Source: Pseudolactococcus laudensis
GTDB lineage: Bacteria; Bacillota; Bacilli; Lactobacillales; Streptococcaceae
Direction: 5' to 3'
DNA: 64,000 bases
NCBI RefSeq assembly: GCF_013449735.1
Contig: NZ_JACBNY010000010.1
Span: forward strand, 1 to 64,000
Positions within the stretch are counted from its first letter, which is position 1, and the number at the start of each line of letters is the position of its first letter. The notes beneath the pieces were generated by a model. It was not told the origin of the DNA. It saw nothing but the letters and a program-made list of their open reading frames with translations, and did no database searches. Shown here in pieces: positions 36,703 to 46,636 of the stretch. Both the position numbers and the translations under genes were made by a program.

Positions 36703-36871
36703 TTCCTATTGGATGTGGAAAATATTCACACTTATACACAGCTTATTATTTTTTATCCACAGCCCTTCAAAGTTATCTTTAAAGTGTTTCTATAACTTAT
36801 CCACATGATTCACAGCCCCTATTACTATTACTAACTATATTTATTAACTAATAAAAGAAAGAGTTCTCTCG
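36703..36871. other. oriC: Second DnaA-box cluster between dnaA and dnaN
   Basis: Consensus TTATCCACA occurs at 36753-36761 and 36797-36805, TTATACACA at 36732-36740, and a reverse TGTGGAAAA at 36714-36722. With the upstream cluster this makes a bipartite origin. Confidence 0.88.
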
Positions 36872-38014
36872 ATGATTAATTTTTCTATCAACAAAACTGC
36901 TTTTCTCAATAATTTGAGAATTACAAAACAAGCTATTTCAACTAAAGTTGCTATTCCGACATTGTCAAAAATTAAAATTGATGTCTCAACTGAAGGTATT
37001 ACTTTAACAGGTTCAAATGGTCAAATCTCAATCGAAAATTTTCTATCGAAAGATGATGAAAATGCAGGCATGCTAATTACAGAACCTGGTAGCATTTTAT
37101 TAGAAGCAAGCTTTTTTGAAAGTGTTGTGAATAACTTACCAGAAGTGACTTTTGATTTTAAAGAGATTGAACAGAATCAAGTTGTCCTGACTTCAGGTCA
37201 ATCAGAAATTACCCTTAAAGGTTTAGATGTTGAGATGTATCCTCGTATCCAAGAGATGCCAACTGAAAATCCACTTAAAATTAAAGCAGGTGTTCTAAAA
37301 GAAATTTTTACAGAAACAGCATTTGCCGTTTCGACACAAGAATCTCGTCCTATTCTGACTGGTCTTCATTTGACTTTAACAGATAATAAAATCCTCAAAT
37401 CTGTTGCGACTGACTCGCATCGAATGAGTCAACGTGTGATCACACTTGATAAATTAAGCGAAAATTTTGATTTAGTATTGCCGAATAAATCAGTGAATAG
37501 CTTTAAATCAGTGTTTTCTGATGATGATACCGAGTTAGATATTTTCTTCTCAAGTAATCAAATCTTAATTCGCAATGAAACGATTTCATTTTATACAAGA
37601 CTAGTTGAAGGTAACTATCCCGATACTAACCGTCTGATTCCTTCTGATGCCGATTACACGCTTGATTTGACCTTTGACGTTGCTAATCTTCGTCATACTA
37701 TGGACCGTGCTAAATTGCTCTCTAACGCGACGACAAATGGTACTGTAAAATTAAGCATCACTGGTGATCAAATTGTAGCAACAGTTAATTCTCCAGAAGT
37801 CGGATCGGTTCATGAAGAAATTACGCCATTAGCTAAATCTGGTGATGATTTAACGATTTCTTTCAATCCTCAATATTTAATTGATTCTTTAAAAGTTATC
37901 AAAGAACCAGAAGTTCGTATTCGTTTTATCTCACCAGTTCGACCATTTACCCTAGTACCTAAGAGCGATACCCTTGATTTCGTTCAATTGGTAACACCAG
38001 TTCGCACCAACTAA
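36872..38014 (+). CDS. dnaN: DNA polymerase III beta sliding clamp
   Basis: The 380-residue protein has three repeats of the clamp fold and starts [15 protein letters not shown] as expected. RPILTGLHL near 166, TDSHRMSQR near 185 and the C-terminal stretch ending PVRTN match DnaN; the PVRPF near 355 forms part of the binding cleft. It tethers polymerase and many repair proteins to DNA. It follows dnaA after the DnaA-box gap. The ribosome site (AAAGAAAGAG) is modest. A small hairpin with a T tract ends transcripts before rexB. Confidence 0.97.
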   Translation: MINFSINKTAFLNNLRITKQAISTKVAIPTLSKIKIDVSTEGITLTGSNGQISIENFLSKDDENAGMLITEPGSILLEASFFESVVNNLPEVTFDFKEIEQNQVVLTSGQSEITLKGLDVEMYPRIQEMPTENPLKIKAGVLKEIFTETAFAVSTQESRPILTGLHLTLTDNKILKSVATDSHRMSQRVITLDKLSENFDLVLPNKSVNSFKSVFSDDDTELDIFFSSNQILIRNETISFYTRLVEGNYPDTNRLIPSDADYTLDLTFDVANLRHTMDRAKLLSNATTNGTVKLSITGDQIVATVNSPEVGSVHEEITPLAKSGDDLTISFNPQYLIDSLKVIKEPEVRIRFISPVRPFTLVPKSDTLDFVQLVTPVRTN

Positions 38015-38049
38015 TCAACAGTTTTAACTGATGAGAGCTATCCCAAACA

Positions 38050-38080
38050 TGATATAATAGACCGAGAGGTCTATTTTTTT
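38050..38080 (+). promoter_or_regulatory. rexB promoter overlapped by a terminator-like hairpin
   Basis: Extended -10 TGATATAAT is at 38050-38058. From inside it starts a perfect 8-bp hairpin AATAGACC-GAGA-GGTCTATT (38056-38075) followed by T7 up to the rexB ATG. Read-through from dnaN can form the hairpin; transcripts starting at about 38065 cannot, and expose GAGAGGT as ribosome site. Confidence 0.6.
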
Positions 38081-41000
38081 ATGAAAGTTATCCACACTGA
38101 TATTTACGGTCATTTAACAGAGTTTTTGGTCGATGAAGCGCGTGATCATATCGCCGCTGGCAAGAAAATATTTTATATTGTGCCATCATCTCTTTCTTTT
38201 GAAAAAGAAAAAGAGATTTTGACGCGTTTTAATGCTGGCCAAGATGGCGCTCTATTTGATTTAACTGTAACCAGACTTAAGCAATTACCCTGGTATTTCG
38301 ATAAAAATCAAGATAATGATCGAAAAAGTTTATCTACGATTGGACTGGCTATGCTCATGCGCCAAACTCTGAATCAGATCCCAGATAAACAAATTCCAAT
38401 CTGTCGTTTTATGCGTGACAAGCATGGTTTTATCACGCAGTTAGTTGATCTTTACCAGGAGTTAACAGCCGCTAATCTAATGCCCGAGGATCTATTGCTA
38501 GCATCAGATAGTAATAAAAATAAAGAATTAGCGCTCATATTTGAAGAATTCGAGTATCAATTAGGGCATTTTTCGAACGATAATAAACTTCAGAGGTTTA
38601 TTGACAAACTTGTCAACAATGAATTGACACTTGAGTTACAGGATTATGTTTTAATCATTGAAGGTTATTCACGTTTTTCTGCAGAAGAAATGACTTTGAT
38701 TGATACACTATCTAGTCGTGTGTCAGATATTATATTAGGAATTTATGCCTCTAAAAAGGCAATTTGGGCTACCTTTATTGAAGGTAATGTTTATCAGCAG
38801 TCGGTTGAGTTAGTGCAAACTCTAGCTCAAAAATATAAATTGGAAGTTGTTTACAAAAGTGTCAATGACGTTGATAACACCTTTACGGAACTGTCAAGGT
38901 TAATGGAGAAAGCATCAGATTTTACATTAACAGAGTCTGATAAGCTTTTAAAACATGAAGGACTAGAAATCTGGCAAGTTGTTAATCATAAAGAGGAGAT
39001 AGAACATGTTGCCAAACAGATTCGTCAACTCCTTTTTAATGGTGTCAAGTACAAGGATATTTTAGTTCTATTGGGAGATGTTGAATCAGATCATATCTTG
39101 CTACCTGAAATATTCAAGACTTATGATATTCCTTTTTTCTATGCACAAGAAAAGTCAATGAAGGATCATCCTTTAATTGTTTTAATTGAAGCCTTATTAA
39201 AAATAAAAACGAATCATTATCAACTTAATGATTTATTGAATTTATTGAAAACAGAGCTTTATACAAGCCAACAATTAAGTTTACAAGATGTTTACAAGTT
39301 TGAAGTTTATAGTTTACAGCGCAATCTCAGAGGTAAGCCTAAGTTTACGCAAGAATTTGAGGACTATAAAGCAGAAAAAGTGAGATCGACATTAATTGGT
39401 CCTTCTTCTCCTTTGCAGGTTCTATTGGAAAGCCAACCACAAAAAGGACAGGCTTGGGTTAAAAAATTTCAATCCTTTTTGGAAACCGGACAGATTAAAG
39501 AGAAAATCGAGCAACTCTATTTTAATGCTGAAGCAAGTGGTTACTTTGAAAAAGCATCTGAGCATTTAGAAGTTTGGAAATTACTGATGACTGTTCTAGA
39601 AGAATTTACAGCTGTCTTTGGTTTAGAAAGATTAACTATTAAGCAATTTTTAGAGATTATAGAAGCTGGAATTAAAAATGCTGCTTATCGTCTTATACCA
39701 GCCAATGTTGATGTTGTTCAAGTGAAATCTTATGAGTTAGTTGAACCCCATACAGCTGACTATGTTTTTGCGATTGGTTTAACACAATCAAATTTCCCTA
39801 AAAATAAGCAGAATACCAGTCTCATCTCTGATGGTGAACGCGCCGAGCTTAATCAAAAATTAAGTGAAATTGAGTCGGACAGTCTGAAATTTATAGATGA
39901 ACCAAGTTTTATTAACTATAAAAAAAATAGCTTTACAGCTTTACAATTATTTAATGCAGCTAATAAACGATTAGTTCTATCGATACCTGAAATCTATGCC
40001 AATGAACAAAGTGATTTATCACAGTTTTTACAATTTATAATTGATATCAGTGCTCAAAAAATTGATGGCAAGTATCAAACGATTGTTGAATATAAAGATA
40101 GTATTAATTTAGGTGACAAGCATAGTGTCAATCAAGATGACAATAATCTTGTCTACCAAAATAACACAATTATGCAAATTGGTAATTATGACGGTTTATT
40201 AGCTAATCTGGGACGGATTGAACGGTTACTCATGTCAACTCCTGAGTCAGAAGAGACGCGTTTATCAAGGTCTTTTTGGATTAGCTTGTTTAGAGTCATG
40301 ACTAAAAATCCAGACTATCAACATGTCTTATCATCTGTCAAGACTGATCAGTTAGAGGAAAGACAACTTGAATCTTCAGTGATAGCGGCGCTATACCCAA
40401 CAGACTTAAATGCCTCTGTATCAAGTTTTGAAAACTTTTATAATTGTGAATACCAGTACTTTATTAATAATACTTTACATGTTAAGGCATTTGAAAAGAT
40501 TGATTTAGATTCTAGAATTTCGGGTTCTTACTTTCATGAAGTCTTTGAGCACTTGATGCGTTCAGATCAAGTAGAGGCTACTTCTTTTGATGCGGCGTTG
40601 ACAAATTCTTTACTGGAAGTTGACAGTAAATATGAAGATTTCTTTAAGCGAGATGCAACAAGTCGTTATACATGGACTAGATTGAAAGACATTATCAAGC
40701 AAACATCTACAATGCTGAAACAAACATTAGAGAATACAGGGATTCAATCATTAGCATTTGAGCAAGCTTTTGGCTTTGATCAATCTGGTCTTAAAACCTA
40801 TCAAGTTGATTTACAAAATAATAAAAAATTAAACTTACGTGGTATTATTGACCGTGTTGACCGTATTTTTGAAACTTTAGGTGCTGTTGATTATAAATCA
40901 GGAGATAAAAAGTTTGAGTTGCAGTCAGCCTATGATGGTACAAGCTTACAGTTTTTAACTTACTTAGACATTTTACGTCAGAATGCAAAACAGTTTGGCA

Positions 41001-41500
41001 CATCACAAACAATTTGGGGTGCCCTTTATTTACATCTACAGAATCCTATAATTGCACTTAAATCAGTAGATCAAGTCGCTGATATTTCTAACGAACTTAA
41101 AAATAAAATGCGCTATACTGGTTTCTTTAATGCAGATTTAGCGAGTCACTTAAAAGATAATTTTGATCACCTATTTAACCTAGGTCAATTTACCAAAGAA
41201 GGTTTACCTTATAAAAATAATTCAAATTTTTATAGCGAGTCTGAAATTTCTGCTTTGATGACCCATAATGAAACATTGTATCAAGAAGCAGGTCAGAAAA
41301 TACTATCTGGTAAAATTGAAATTAATCCCGTTGTTGTGAAACATCATGCCAAAGGGTGTCAATTTTGTCAATTTAAGTCAATTTGTGGGTTTGAAGCAGA
41401 TAACCATTTACCATCAGGCCGAAAAGTTAATCTGAAATCAAAAGAAGAAATAAGAGCATCTTTGCTGACAGGAGGAAAAGAAAATGCGACAACTCACTGA
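38081..41500 (+). CDS. rexB: ATP-dependent nuclease subunit B RexB (AddB)
   Basis: RexAB is the lactococcal and streptococcal counterpart of RecBCD/AddAB. The 1139-residue RexB has a helicase-like N-terminal half without a Walker A lysine (IVPSSLSFEKEKEIL takes its place), as is normal for the streptococcal form. A RecB-type nuclease lies at about 890-1090, with VDYKSGDKKFELQ as its catalytic core. The iron-sulfur cysteines are one near residue 788 (FYNCEYQYF) and three in GCQFCQFKSICGF near 1096-1105. The next gene starts inside its last 17 bases. Confidence 0.94.
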   Translation: MKVIHTDIYGHLTEFLVDEARDHIAAGKKIFYIVPSSLSFEKEKEILTRFNAGQDGALFDLTVTRLKQLPWYFDKNQDNDRKSLSTIGLAMLMRQTLNQIPDKQIPICRFMRDKHGFITQLVDLYQELTAANLMPEDLLLASDSNKNKELALIFEEFEYQLGHFSNDNKLQRFIDKLVNNELTLELQDYVLIIEGYSRFSAEEMTLIDTLSSRVSDIILGIYASKKAIWATFIEGNVYQQSVELVQTLAQKYKLEVVYKSVNDVDNTFTELSRLMEKASDFTLTESDKLLKHEGLEIWQVVNHKEEIEHVAKQIRQLLFNGVKYKDILVLLGDVESDHILLPEIFKTYDIPFFYAQEKSMKDHPLIVLIEALLKIKTNHYQLNDLLNLLKTELYTSQQLSLQDVYKFEVYSLQRNLRGKPKFTQEFEDYKAEKVRSTLIGPSSPLQVLLESQPQKGQAWVKKFQSFLETGQIKEKIEQLYFNAEASGYFEKASEHLEVWKLLMTVLEEFTAVFGLERLTIKQFLEIIEAGIKNAAYRLIPANVDVVQVKSYELVEPHTADYVFAIGLTQSNFPKNKQNTSLISDGERAELNQKLSEIESDSLKFIDEPSFINYKKNSFTALQLFNAANKRLVLSIPEIYANEQSDLSQFLQFIIDISAQKIDGKYQTIVEYKDSINLGDKHSVNQDDNNLVYQNNTIMQIGNYDGLLANLGRIERLLMSTPESEETRLSRSFWISLFRVMTKNPDYQHVLSSVKTDQLEERQLESSVIAALYPTDLNASVSSFENFYNCEYQYFINNTLHVKAFEKIDLDSRISGSYFHEVFEHLMRSDQVEATSFDAALTNSLLEVDSKYEDFFKRDATSRYTWTRLKDIIKQTSTMLKQTLENTGIQSLAFEQAFGFDQSGLKTYQVDLQNNKKLNLRGIIDRVDRIFETLGAVDYKSGDKKFELQSAYDGTSLQFLTYLDILRQNAKQFGTSQTIWGALYLHLQNPIIALKSVDQVADISNELKNKMRYTGFFNADLASHLKDNFDHLFNLGQFTKEGLPYKNNSNFYSESEISALMTHNETLYQEAGQKILSGKIEINPVVVKHHAKGCQFCQFKSICGFEADNHLPSGRKVNLKSKEEIRASLLTGGKENATTH

Positions 41501-44500
41501 GCAAGAAATTGACTTGTTACAGAAAGCTGAAATTGGTAAAGAGATACCTAAAACCCCTGAGCAAATTGAGGCTATTTATCGAACGGGAACTAATATTTTA
41601 GTGTCAGCATCTGCTGGTTCAGGGAAAACATTTGTCATGACTGAGCGAATTATCAATTTGATTTTGAATGGTGTATCAGTTAAAAACTTGTTTATTTCAA
41701 CATTTACTAATAAAGCAGCAGCTGAATTAAAACTACGTTTAGATAAAAAGATTAGAGAAACACGTGCAAGTGAAAACTCATTTGAAAAGAAACAACTTTT
41801 GACAACTGCATTACAGGAATTGTCAACTGCTGACATCGGAACAATGGATAGCTTTACACTCAAGTTTCTTAAGGAAAATTTCTATCACAAAAATCTGGAT
41901 CCAACTTTTAGATTGTTAGTGGACAGTACGGAACAGGAAGTCATTAAACGAGATATCTTTGATCAATTAGTGGAACAGTCGTTAGAAGGAACAGGTGTCC
42001 TTAGTAAAGAACGATTTACACAGGTGATGAATAATTTTTCAACCGATCGTAAAATTGACGCGTTCTATCAAGTATTGAATAAAATTAACATCTTTGCTGA
42101 TAGCCTAGAAAATCCAATTGATTGGCTAGAAAATGATTTTTTAAATGGTTTTTCTAACTTTAAACACTTTTCTGATTTACCAGATACATTTACAAATGGT
42201 TTACAAGAAAGCTTAAAAGAAATTTATACTGCACTTCAGGAAAATTTATCTTCTGGTGTTATTTCAGGTCCAGCAAAAATAAATAACACTGAGGAATTTT
42301 TGGCGAATTTTGAGTATTTGCGTGAGTGTCTGAATCAGAAAAAATTCCAAAAATTTGCTGAAATGTATCGTCAGCTGAAGTTTCAGTTTGTACCAAATGC
42401 TAATAATAAAGAAAATCGTGATGAAGTAGTTGAATCACAAAAAGTGAGTTTAAAAACGCTGATTTCTACGAATAAAGCACGACTTGATCAGTTTATAAAT
42501 GCCATCAAGCATCAAGAAATAATTGAAAAAAATCATCATTTAGCTAGTGAGTTGACAAGTGATTTACAGGTTGTTGCTTTAGCATTTTACCAACGTTATC
42601 ACGACTATAAACTCAAAAATGCCTGTCTTGAGTATGCTGATGTGACCCACTTGACGATTGAGATTTTGCAAGAACACGAGGATTTGCGTGTAGTCTATCA
42701 AAAACAATATTTCGAGGTCATGGTTGATGAGTACCAGGATACTAATCATCTGCAAGAAGCAATGTTACGTTTACTTTCTAATGGCCATAATTGCTTTATG
42801 GTAGGAGATGTTAAACAGTCTATCTATGGTTTTAGATTAGCTGATTCTTCACTTTTTATGAGTAAGTATGAGGCCTACCAACAGCCTAATGCCGGTGGTA
42901 AATTGATCAGATTGAAGGAAAATTTCCGTTCTTATCCTGAAGTTATTGATTTTACTAATCACATCTTTGAACATTTGATGGATAAACAGATTGGTGAGAT
43001 GGTCTATGGTCCGCAAGAAAAATTAGTTGTTGGCGATCCCAAGTTAGCCCAAAAAACTTCACCTGAATTAACGGCTGAACTCTTGATTTATAAGGATGAA
43101 AAAAACACTAGTTTAGAAACTGATGATGCAGTAACAACAGATGAACTTGTCGTAACTGCCCAAGCCATTCAGCAACTTATCAGTAACGGTACACAGCCAA
43201 AAGATATTGTGATATTGGTTAGAAGTAAAACCAATAATGCTGAAATTGAACGTGTCTTGCAGTCGTTTGATATTCCTGTTGTATTGGATGAAGGGAAAAT
43301 GAATTATTTGCAATCAATGGAAGTCTTAGTCATGTTAGATATACTGAGAGCCATTGATAATCCCTTGTTCGATGTATCATTTGTCGCCCTTCTTAAATCA
43401 CCTCTATTCAATTTTAGTGAAAATGATTTGGCAATTATCAGTTTACAAGCCTCAAATGATTTTAATTTCTATGACAAATATCAAAAAGCGCATCAAAAAA
43501 ATGGTCTGAAAGCAGACTTGATTGACAGTAATCTATTAGCTAAACTTCAACATTTTAATGACCTATTTAGTAAATGGTGTCAACTAGCACATCAGGAAAG
43601 TTTACATAGTTTGATTTGGGAAATCTATCGAGATACTCATTATTATGACTATGTTGGTGGCATGAAAAATGGTCGATTACGCCAAGCTAATTTAGCAGCT
43701 TTAGCTGATAGAGCCGCTTCTTATGAATCATCCGGATATAAAGGTCTCTTCCAATTCATCAAAATGATTGACAGTTTCATGTCAAGTCAAAATGATTTAG
43801 CTGCTGTCAATGTTTCTTTACCAAGTGATGCAGTTCGTGTGATGACCATTCATAAATCAAAAGGGCTAGAGTTTCCATATGTCTTTCTTTTGAATGTCAA
43901 TAAAAAATTCAATACAAAAGATTTAACGAGCGATTTAATTCTATCCAGAAAAAATGGTGCGGGGATTAGTTTTTTAGCTGATTTTAAAAAAGAAATCGAC
44001 ACTGAGTTTCCATATGCCATGGTCAAGATGACGACTTTACCCCAGATGGCAAACGCCCTAGAAAAAGAGTACCAGGCTTTAGCTGAAGAGATGCGGATGC
44101 TTTATGTTGCATTTACACGAGCTGTCAAGAAGATTTACATGGTCGGGAAGGTAGAGGCCTCAAAACTGGATGAAGATAATCAGTTCATCGCTTATCAAAC
44201 AGCTGCTTTTGATGGAAATGGTATATTAGAAGACACGATTAGAAAATCTAGTCAAGGTTATCTTAATTGGATTTTAGGGATTTATCAAGCTACAACGGTA
44301 AAAGCTGCATTAGGTCTTAAAGTTCGTGTGATTGAAGATATTGACTTACAAGAGATGGTACCTGTCAATCAAAAAAATCAATTGTCTTTTGAAACTTTAT
44401 TAGAGGAATCAAAACACTATGATGGCGCAATGGCAACAATTGAGGATGTAAAATTAGCGAAACAAATTTTAGATTCTTCTCAAATCCTAAATGACAAATA

Positions 44501-45137
44501 TGCAGCCGGTATCCAGTTGCCGACCATTCAAACACCTAGTCAAATCAAGAAACGTTACGAGCATTTGATTACAGAACAGGATGTAGTCGTAAGTAATCTT
44601 CCAAAATACTCCCAGTTTGAATTTTTAAAAACTGATAAAAAAGTATCACCGACAGAATTAGGATCAGCTGTGCATGAATTAATGCAGTCACTTGATTTTT
44701 CAAATGTTACACGTGAAACATTAAGTCATACCATTCAAACATTATCTGTTCGAGATGAAGTCAAGCAAAAAATTAAGAAGGCACAGATTTTAAGTTTATT
44801 TGAGACGGATTTTGGTCAAATGATGGTTGAATATCATAAACAAATGACGCGTGAAGCACCGTTTTCAATGCTGAAAACTGATCAAGCCTCAGGTGAACAA
44901 TACGTGATTCGGGGAATTATTGATGGTTTTATTAAGTTATCGGATAAAATAATTCTATTTGACTATAAGACAGATCATTTTACAAGTTTAGAGGATATTC
45001 CTCAAATTAAAGCACGTTATCAGATGCAAATGGACCTATATGCAGAAAGTCTTTCTACTGCGTTTAAGGCAGATAAGATTGAGCAATATTTAATTTTATT
45101 AGGGGGACCAGATAAGGTTTACATTGAGCAACTTTAA
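41484..45137 (+). CDS. rexA: ATP-dependent helicase/nuclease subunit A RexA (AddA)
   Basis: The 1217-residue UvrD-type helicase has Walker A SASAGSGKT at about 37-45, motif II MVDEYQDTN near 413, motif III GDVKQSIYGFR, motif VI MLYVAFTRA near 880 and a C-terminal RecB-family nuclease with FDYKTDH near 1158. With RexB it processes double-strand breaks up to a Chi site. The start is supported by AGGAGG. The overlap with rexB shows coupling. It contains a near-perfect parS at 44705-44720. Confidence 0.96.
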   Translation: MRQLTEQEIDLLQKAEIGKEIPKTPEQIEAIYRTGTNILVSASAGSGKTFVMTERIINLILNGVSVKNLFISTFTNKAAAELKLRLDKKIRETRASENSFEKKQLLTTALQELSTADIGTMDSFTLKFLKENFYHKNLDPTFRLLVDSTEQEVIKRDIFDQLVEQSLEGTGVLSKERFTQVMNNFSTDRKIDAFYQVLNKINIFADSLENPIDWLENDFLNGFSNFKHFSDLPDTFTNGLQESLKEIYTALQENLSSGVISGPAKINNTEEFLANFEYLRECLNQKKFQKFAEMYRQLKFQFVPNANNKENRDEVVESQKVSLKTLISTNKARLDQFINAIKHQEIIEKNHHLASELTSDLQVVALAFYQRYHDYKLKNACLEYADVTHLTIEILQEHEDLRVVYQKQYFEVMVDEYQDTNHLQEAMLRLLSNGHNCFMVGDVKQSIYGFRLADSSLFMSKYEAYQQPNAGGKLIRLKENFRSYPEVIDFTNHIFEHLMDKQIGEMVYGPQEKLVVGDPKLAQKTSPELTAELLIYKDEKNTSLETDDAVTTDELVVTAQAIQQLISNGTQPKDIVILVRSKTNNAEIERVLQSFDIPVVLDEGKMNYLQSMEVLVMLDILRAIDNPLFDVSFVALLKSPLFNFSENDLAIISLQASNDFNFYDKYQKAHQKNGLKADLIDSNLLAKLQHFNDLFSKWCQLAHQESLHSLIWEIYRDTHYYDYVGGMKNGRLRQANLAALADRAASYESSGYKGLFQFIKMIDSFMSSQNDLAAVNVSLPSDAVRVMTIHKSKGLEFPYVFLLNVNKKFNTKDLTSDLILSRKNGAGISFLADFKKEIDTEFPYAMVKMTTLPQMANALEKEYQALAEEMRMLYVAFTRAVKKIYMVGKVEASKLDEDNQFIAYQTAAFDGNGILEDTIRKSSQGYLNWILGIYQATTVKAALGLKVRVIEDIDLQEMVPVNQKNQLSFETLLEESKHYDGAMATIEDVKLAKQILDSSQILNDKYAAGIQLPTIQTPSQIKKRYEHLITEQDVVVSNLPKYSQFEFLKTDKKVSPTELGSAVHELMQSLDFSNVTRETLSHTIQTLSVRDEVKQKIKKAQILSLFETDFGQMMVEYHKQMTREAPFSMLKTDQASGEQYVIRGIIDGFIKLSDKIILFDYKTDHFTSLEDIPQIKARYQMQMDLYAESLSTAFKADKIEQYLILLGGPDKVYIEQL
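44705..44720. other. parS: Candidate parS site inside rexA
   Basis: TGTTACACGTGAAACA matches the ParB target TGTTTCACGTGAAACA at 15 of 16 bases. It lies 9.4 kb from dnaA. I saw no second good match in the window when scanning CACGTG words. Confidence 0.8.
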
Positions 45138-45183
45138 AAAGCACAAGAACACTTCATTAATTGAAGTCATCTTGTGCTTTTTT
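45136..45183. terminator. Bidirectional terminator
   Basis: AAAAAGCACAAGA and its complement, with an inner ACTTCA/TGAAGT stem, separate the convergent rexA and flippase genes. Confidence 0.85.
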
Positions 45184-46636
45184 AATTTAAGAACTCTCTT
45201 GGACTCACATTGAACACTTTGAAAAAGGTTGCAGCACCTAACCCACTTAGAATCGTCAGTTTGAAAAGCGCTAACCAACGTTCACTAATCGTAAGAATAT
45301 GATTACCTAATATAACGACAGCTCCCATCATCAAAATGGCGAACCAAAAATGAAAGTTAAATAATTGTCGAGGTAATTTTCTGCTGTATAGACTGTAAAA
45401 AATGAGGACTAAGAGTAAACTGATGAGACTGGATAAGGCAGCACCGTTTAAACCATATAAGACTGTTAATGGATAAACACTCACTAATTTTAATACTAGC
45501 CCACTTAATAAAATCAAACCTGACATTTTATTTTTTCCCACCAAGAATAGGTCATGATGATAAAGTTGGATCATTGAAATGATAGGGATTTGACACACAA
45601 AAATCTGTAAACTTAGCACATGTGCATGACTTTTAAAAAGAACGTCGTTCATTTCTGGTAGTAAAATGACAAGGCCGACTGTTAAAGCGATTGCTAAGTA
45701 AGTGACATTATCCCAGATTTTTTTAGAAATTTGCTTAGCTCTTGTCAACTTTGGAAGACTATCAGTCAAAATTGATGTGGTAAAGACTAAACCTAATTGT
45801 AAGAAAGGTTGACCACGATCATAAATACCTTTTAAAATTTCTGCCTGATTTGATGTTTTGATTTGGGGCAGATGCATCAAAGCATTTTTTACAAAGAAAA
45901 CATCAATCATCTGTAAAATGAGCATATAAACCATAAAAAAGGTAAAGACAAGTGAGGATAAACCAAATTTTTGAATGATTTTACCTTTAGGTTGTAAAGC
46001 AGTAAAGTTTGTAAATAAACCTTGAAGTTTAAAGGGACTAAAAAACATCAGATAGACAAGCGCAACAAGCCCACCAATAAAAGAACCTAGCATGGCTAAG
46101 AAAGAAATCGTATAGACATTAGTTGACAATCTTGTAAACATTAGTGCAGCACAAATAATTAAGACAACGCGTATAGATTGCTCAATAACTTGAGAGACAG
46201 CAGTTGTCACCATATCTTGTTTTGCTTGCGCACGACCTCGATATAAAGATAGAAAAGGTACTAATAAAAGTGGTAAAATGGCCATCACAAATGGTCCCGC
46301 TAATTTTTCTTGTCCCATCAATTTTGCAATAGGTTGACTCAAAAGTGTCAAGACAACAAAACTTAAAACGGATAGTATAAGAGAAAGTTGGAAAAATTGA
46401 TGTGTTTCTTCTTTTGGCTGATTAGAAGAATGAATCAAGCTAGACAAAAAATTAGGCAAGGCAATTAATGATAGAGTGGTAATGATGGCGTAAAAAGGAT
46501 AGACCTGTTGAAAGGCATAAAAGCCCTGATCGCCAACTAAATTTTGATAAGGAAAACGGTAAAGTGCAGCGAGGATCTTAGATAAAAATCCTGCGAGTGC
46601 TAGAACACTTGCCCCTTTAATTGCCAGTTTTTTCAT
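45182..46636 (-). CDS. Lipid-linked oligosaccharide flippase-like protein (SpoVB/MurJ-like, MOP superfamily)
   Basis: The protein of about 484 residues has 12-14 membrane segments. The N-terminal LALAGFLSKILAALYRFPYQNLVG is that of the SpoVB/YtgP group of MOP exporters, which includes MurJ-type lipid II flippases. I place the start at 46636 ([11 protein letters not shown]), inside the mfd 3' end; ATGs at 46648 and 46660 are possible and no site is decisive. It is the last gene of the ychF-pth-mfd strand block. Whether it acts on lipid II or another wall precursor is open. Confidence 0.82.
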   Translation of the reverse strand: MKKLAIKGASVLALAGFLSKILAALYRFPYQNLVGDQGFYAFQQVYPFYAIITTLSLIALPNFLSSLIHSSNQPKEETHQFFQLSLILSVLSFVVLTLLSQPIAKLMGQEKLAGPFVMAILPLLLVPFLSLYRGRAQAKQDMVTTAVSQVIEQSIRVVLIICAALMFTRLSTNVYTISFLAMLGSFIGGLVALVYLMFFSPFKLQGLFTNFTALQPKGKIIQKFGLSSLVFTFFMVYMLILQMIDVFFVKNALMHLPQIKTSNQAEILKGIYDRGQPFLQLGLVFTTSILTDSLPKLTRAKQISKKIWDNVTYLAIALTVGLVILLPEMNDVLFKSHAHVLSLQIFVCQIPIISMIQLYHHDLFLVGKNKMSGLILLSGLVLKLVSVYPLTVLYGLNGAALSSLISLLLVLIFYSLYSRKLPRQLFNFHFWFAILMMGAVVILGNHILTISERWLALFKLTILSGLGAATFFKVFNVSPREFLN

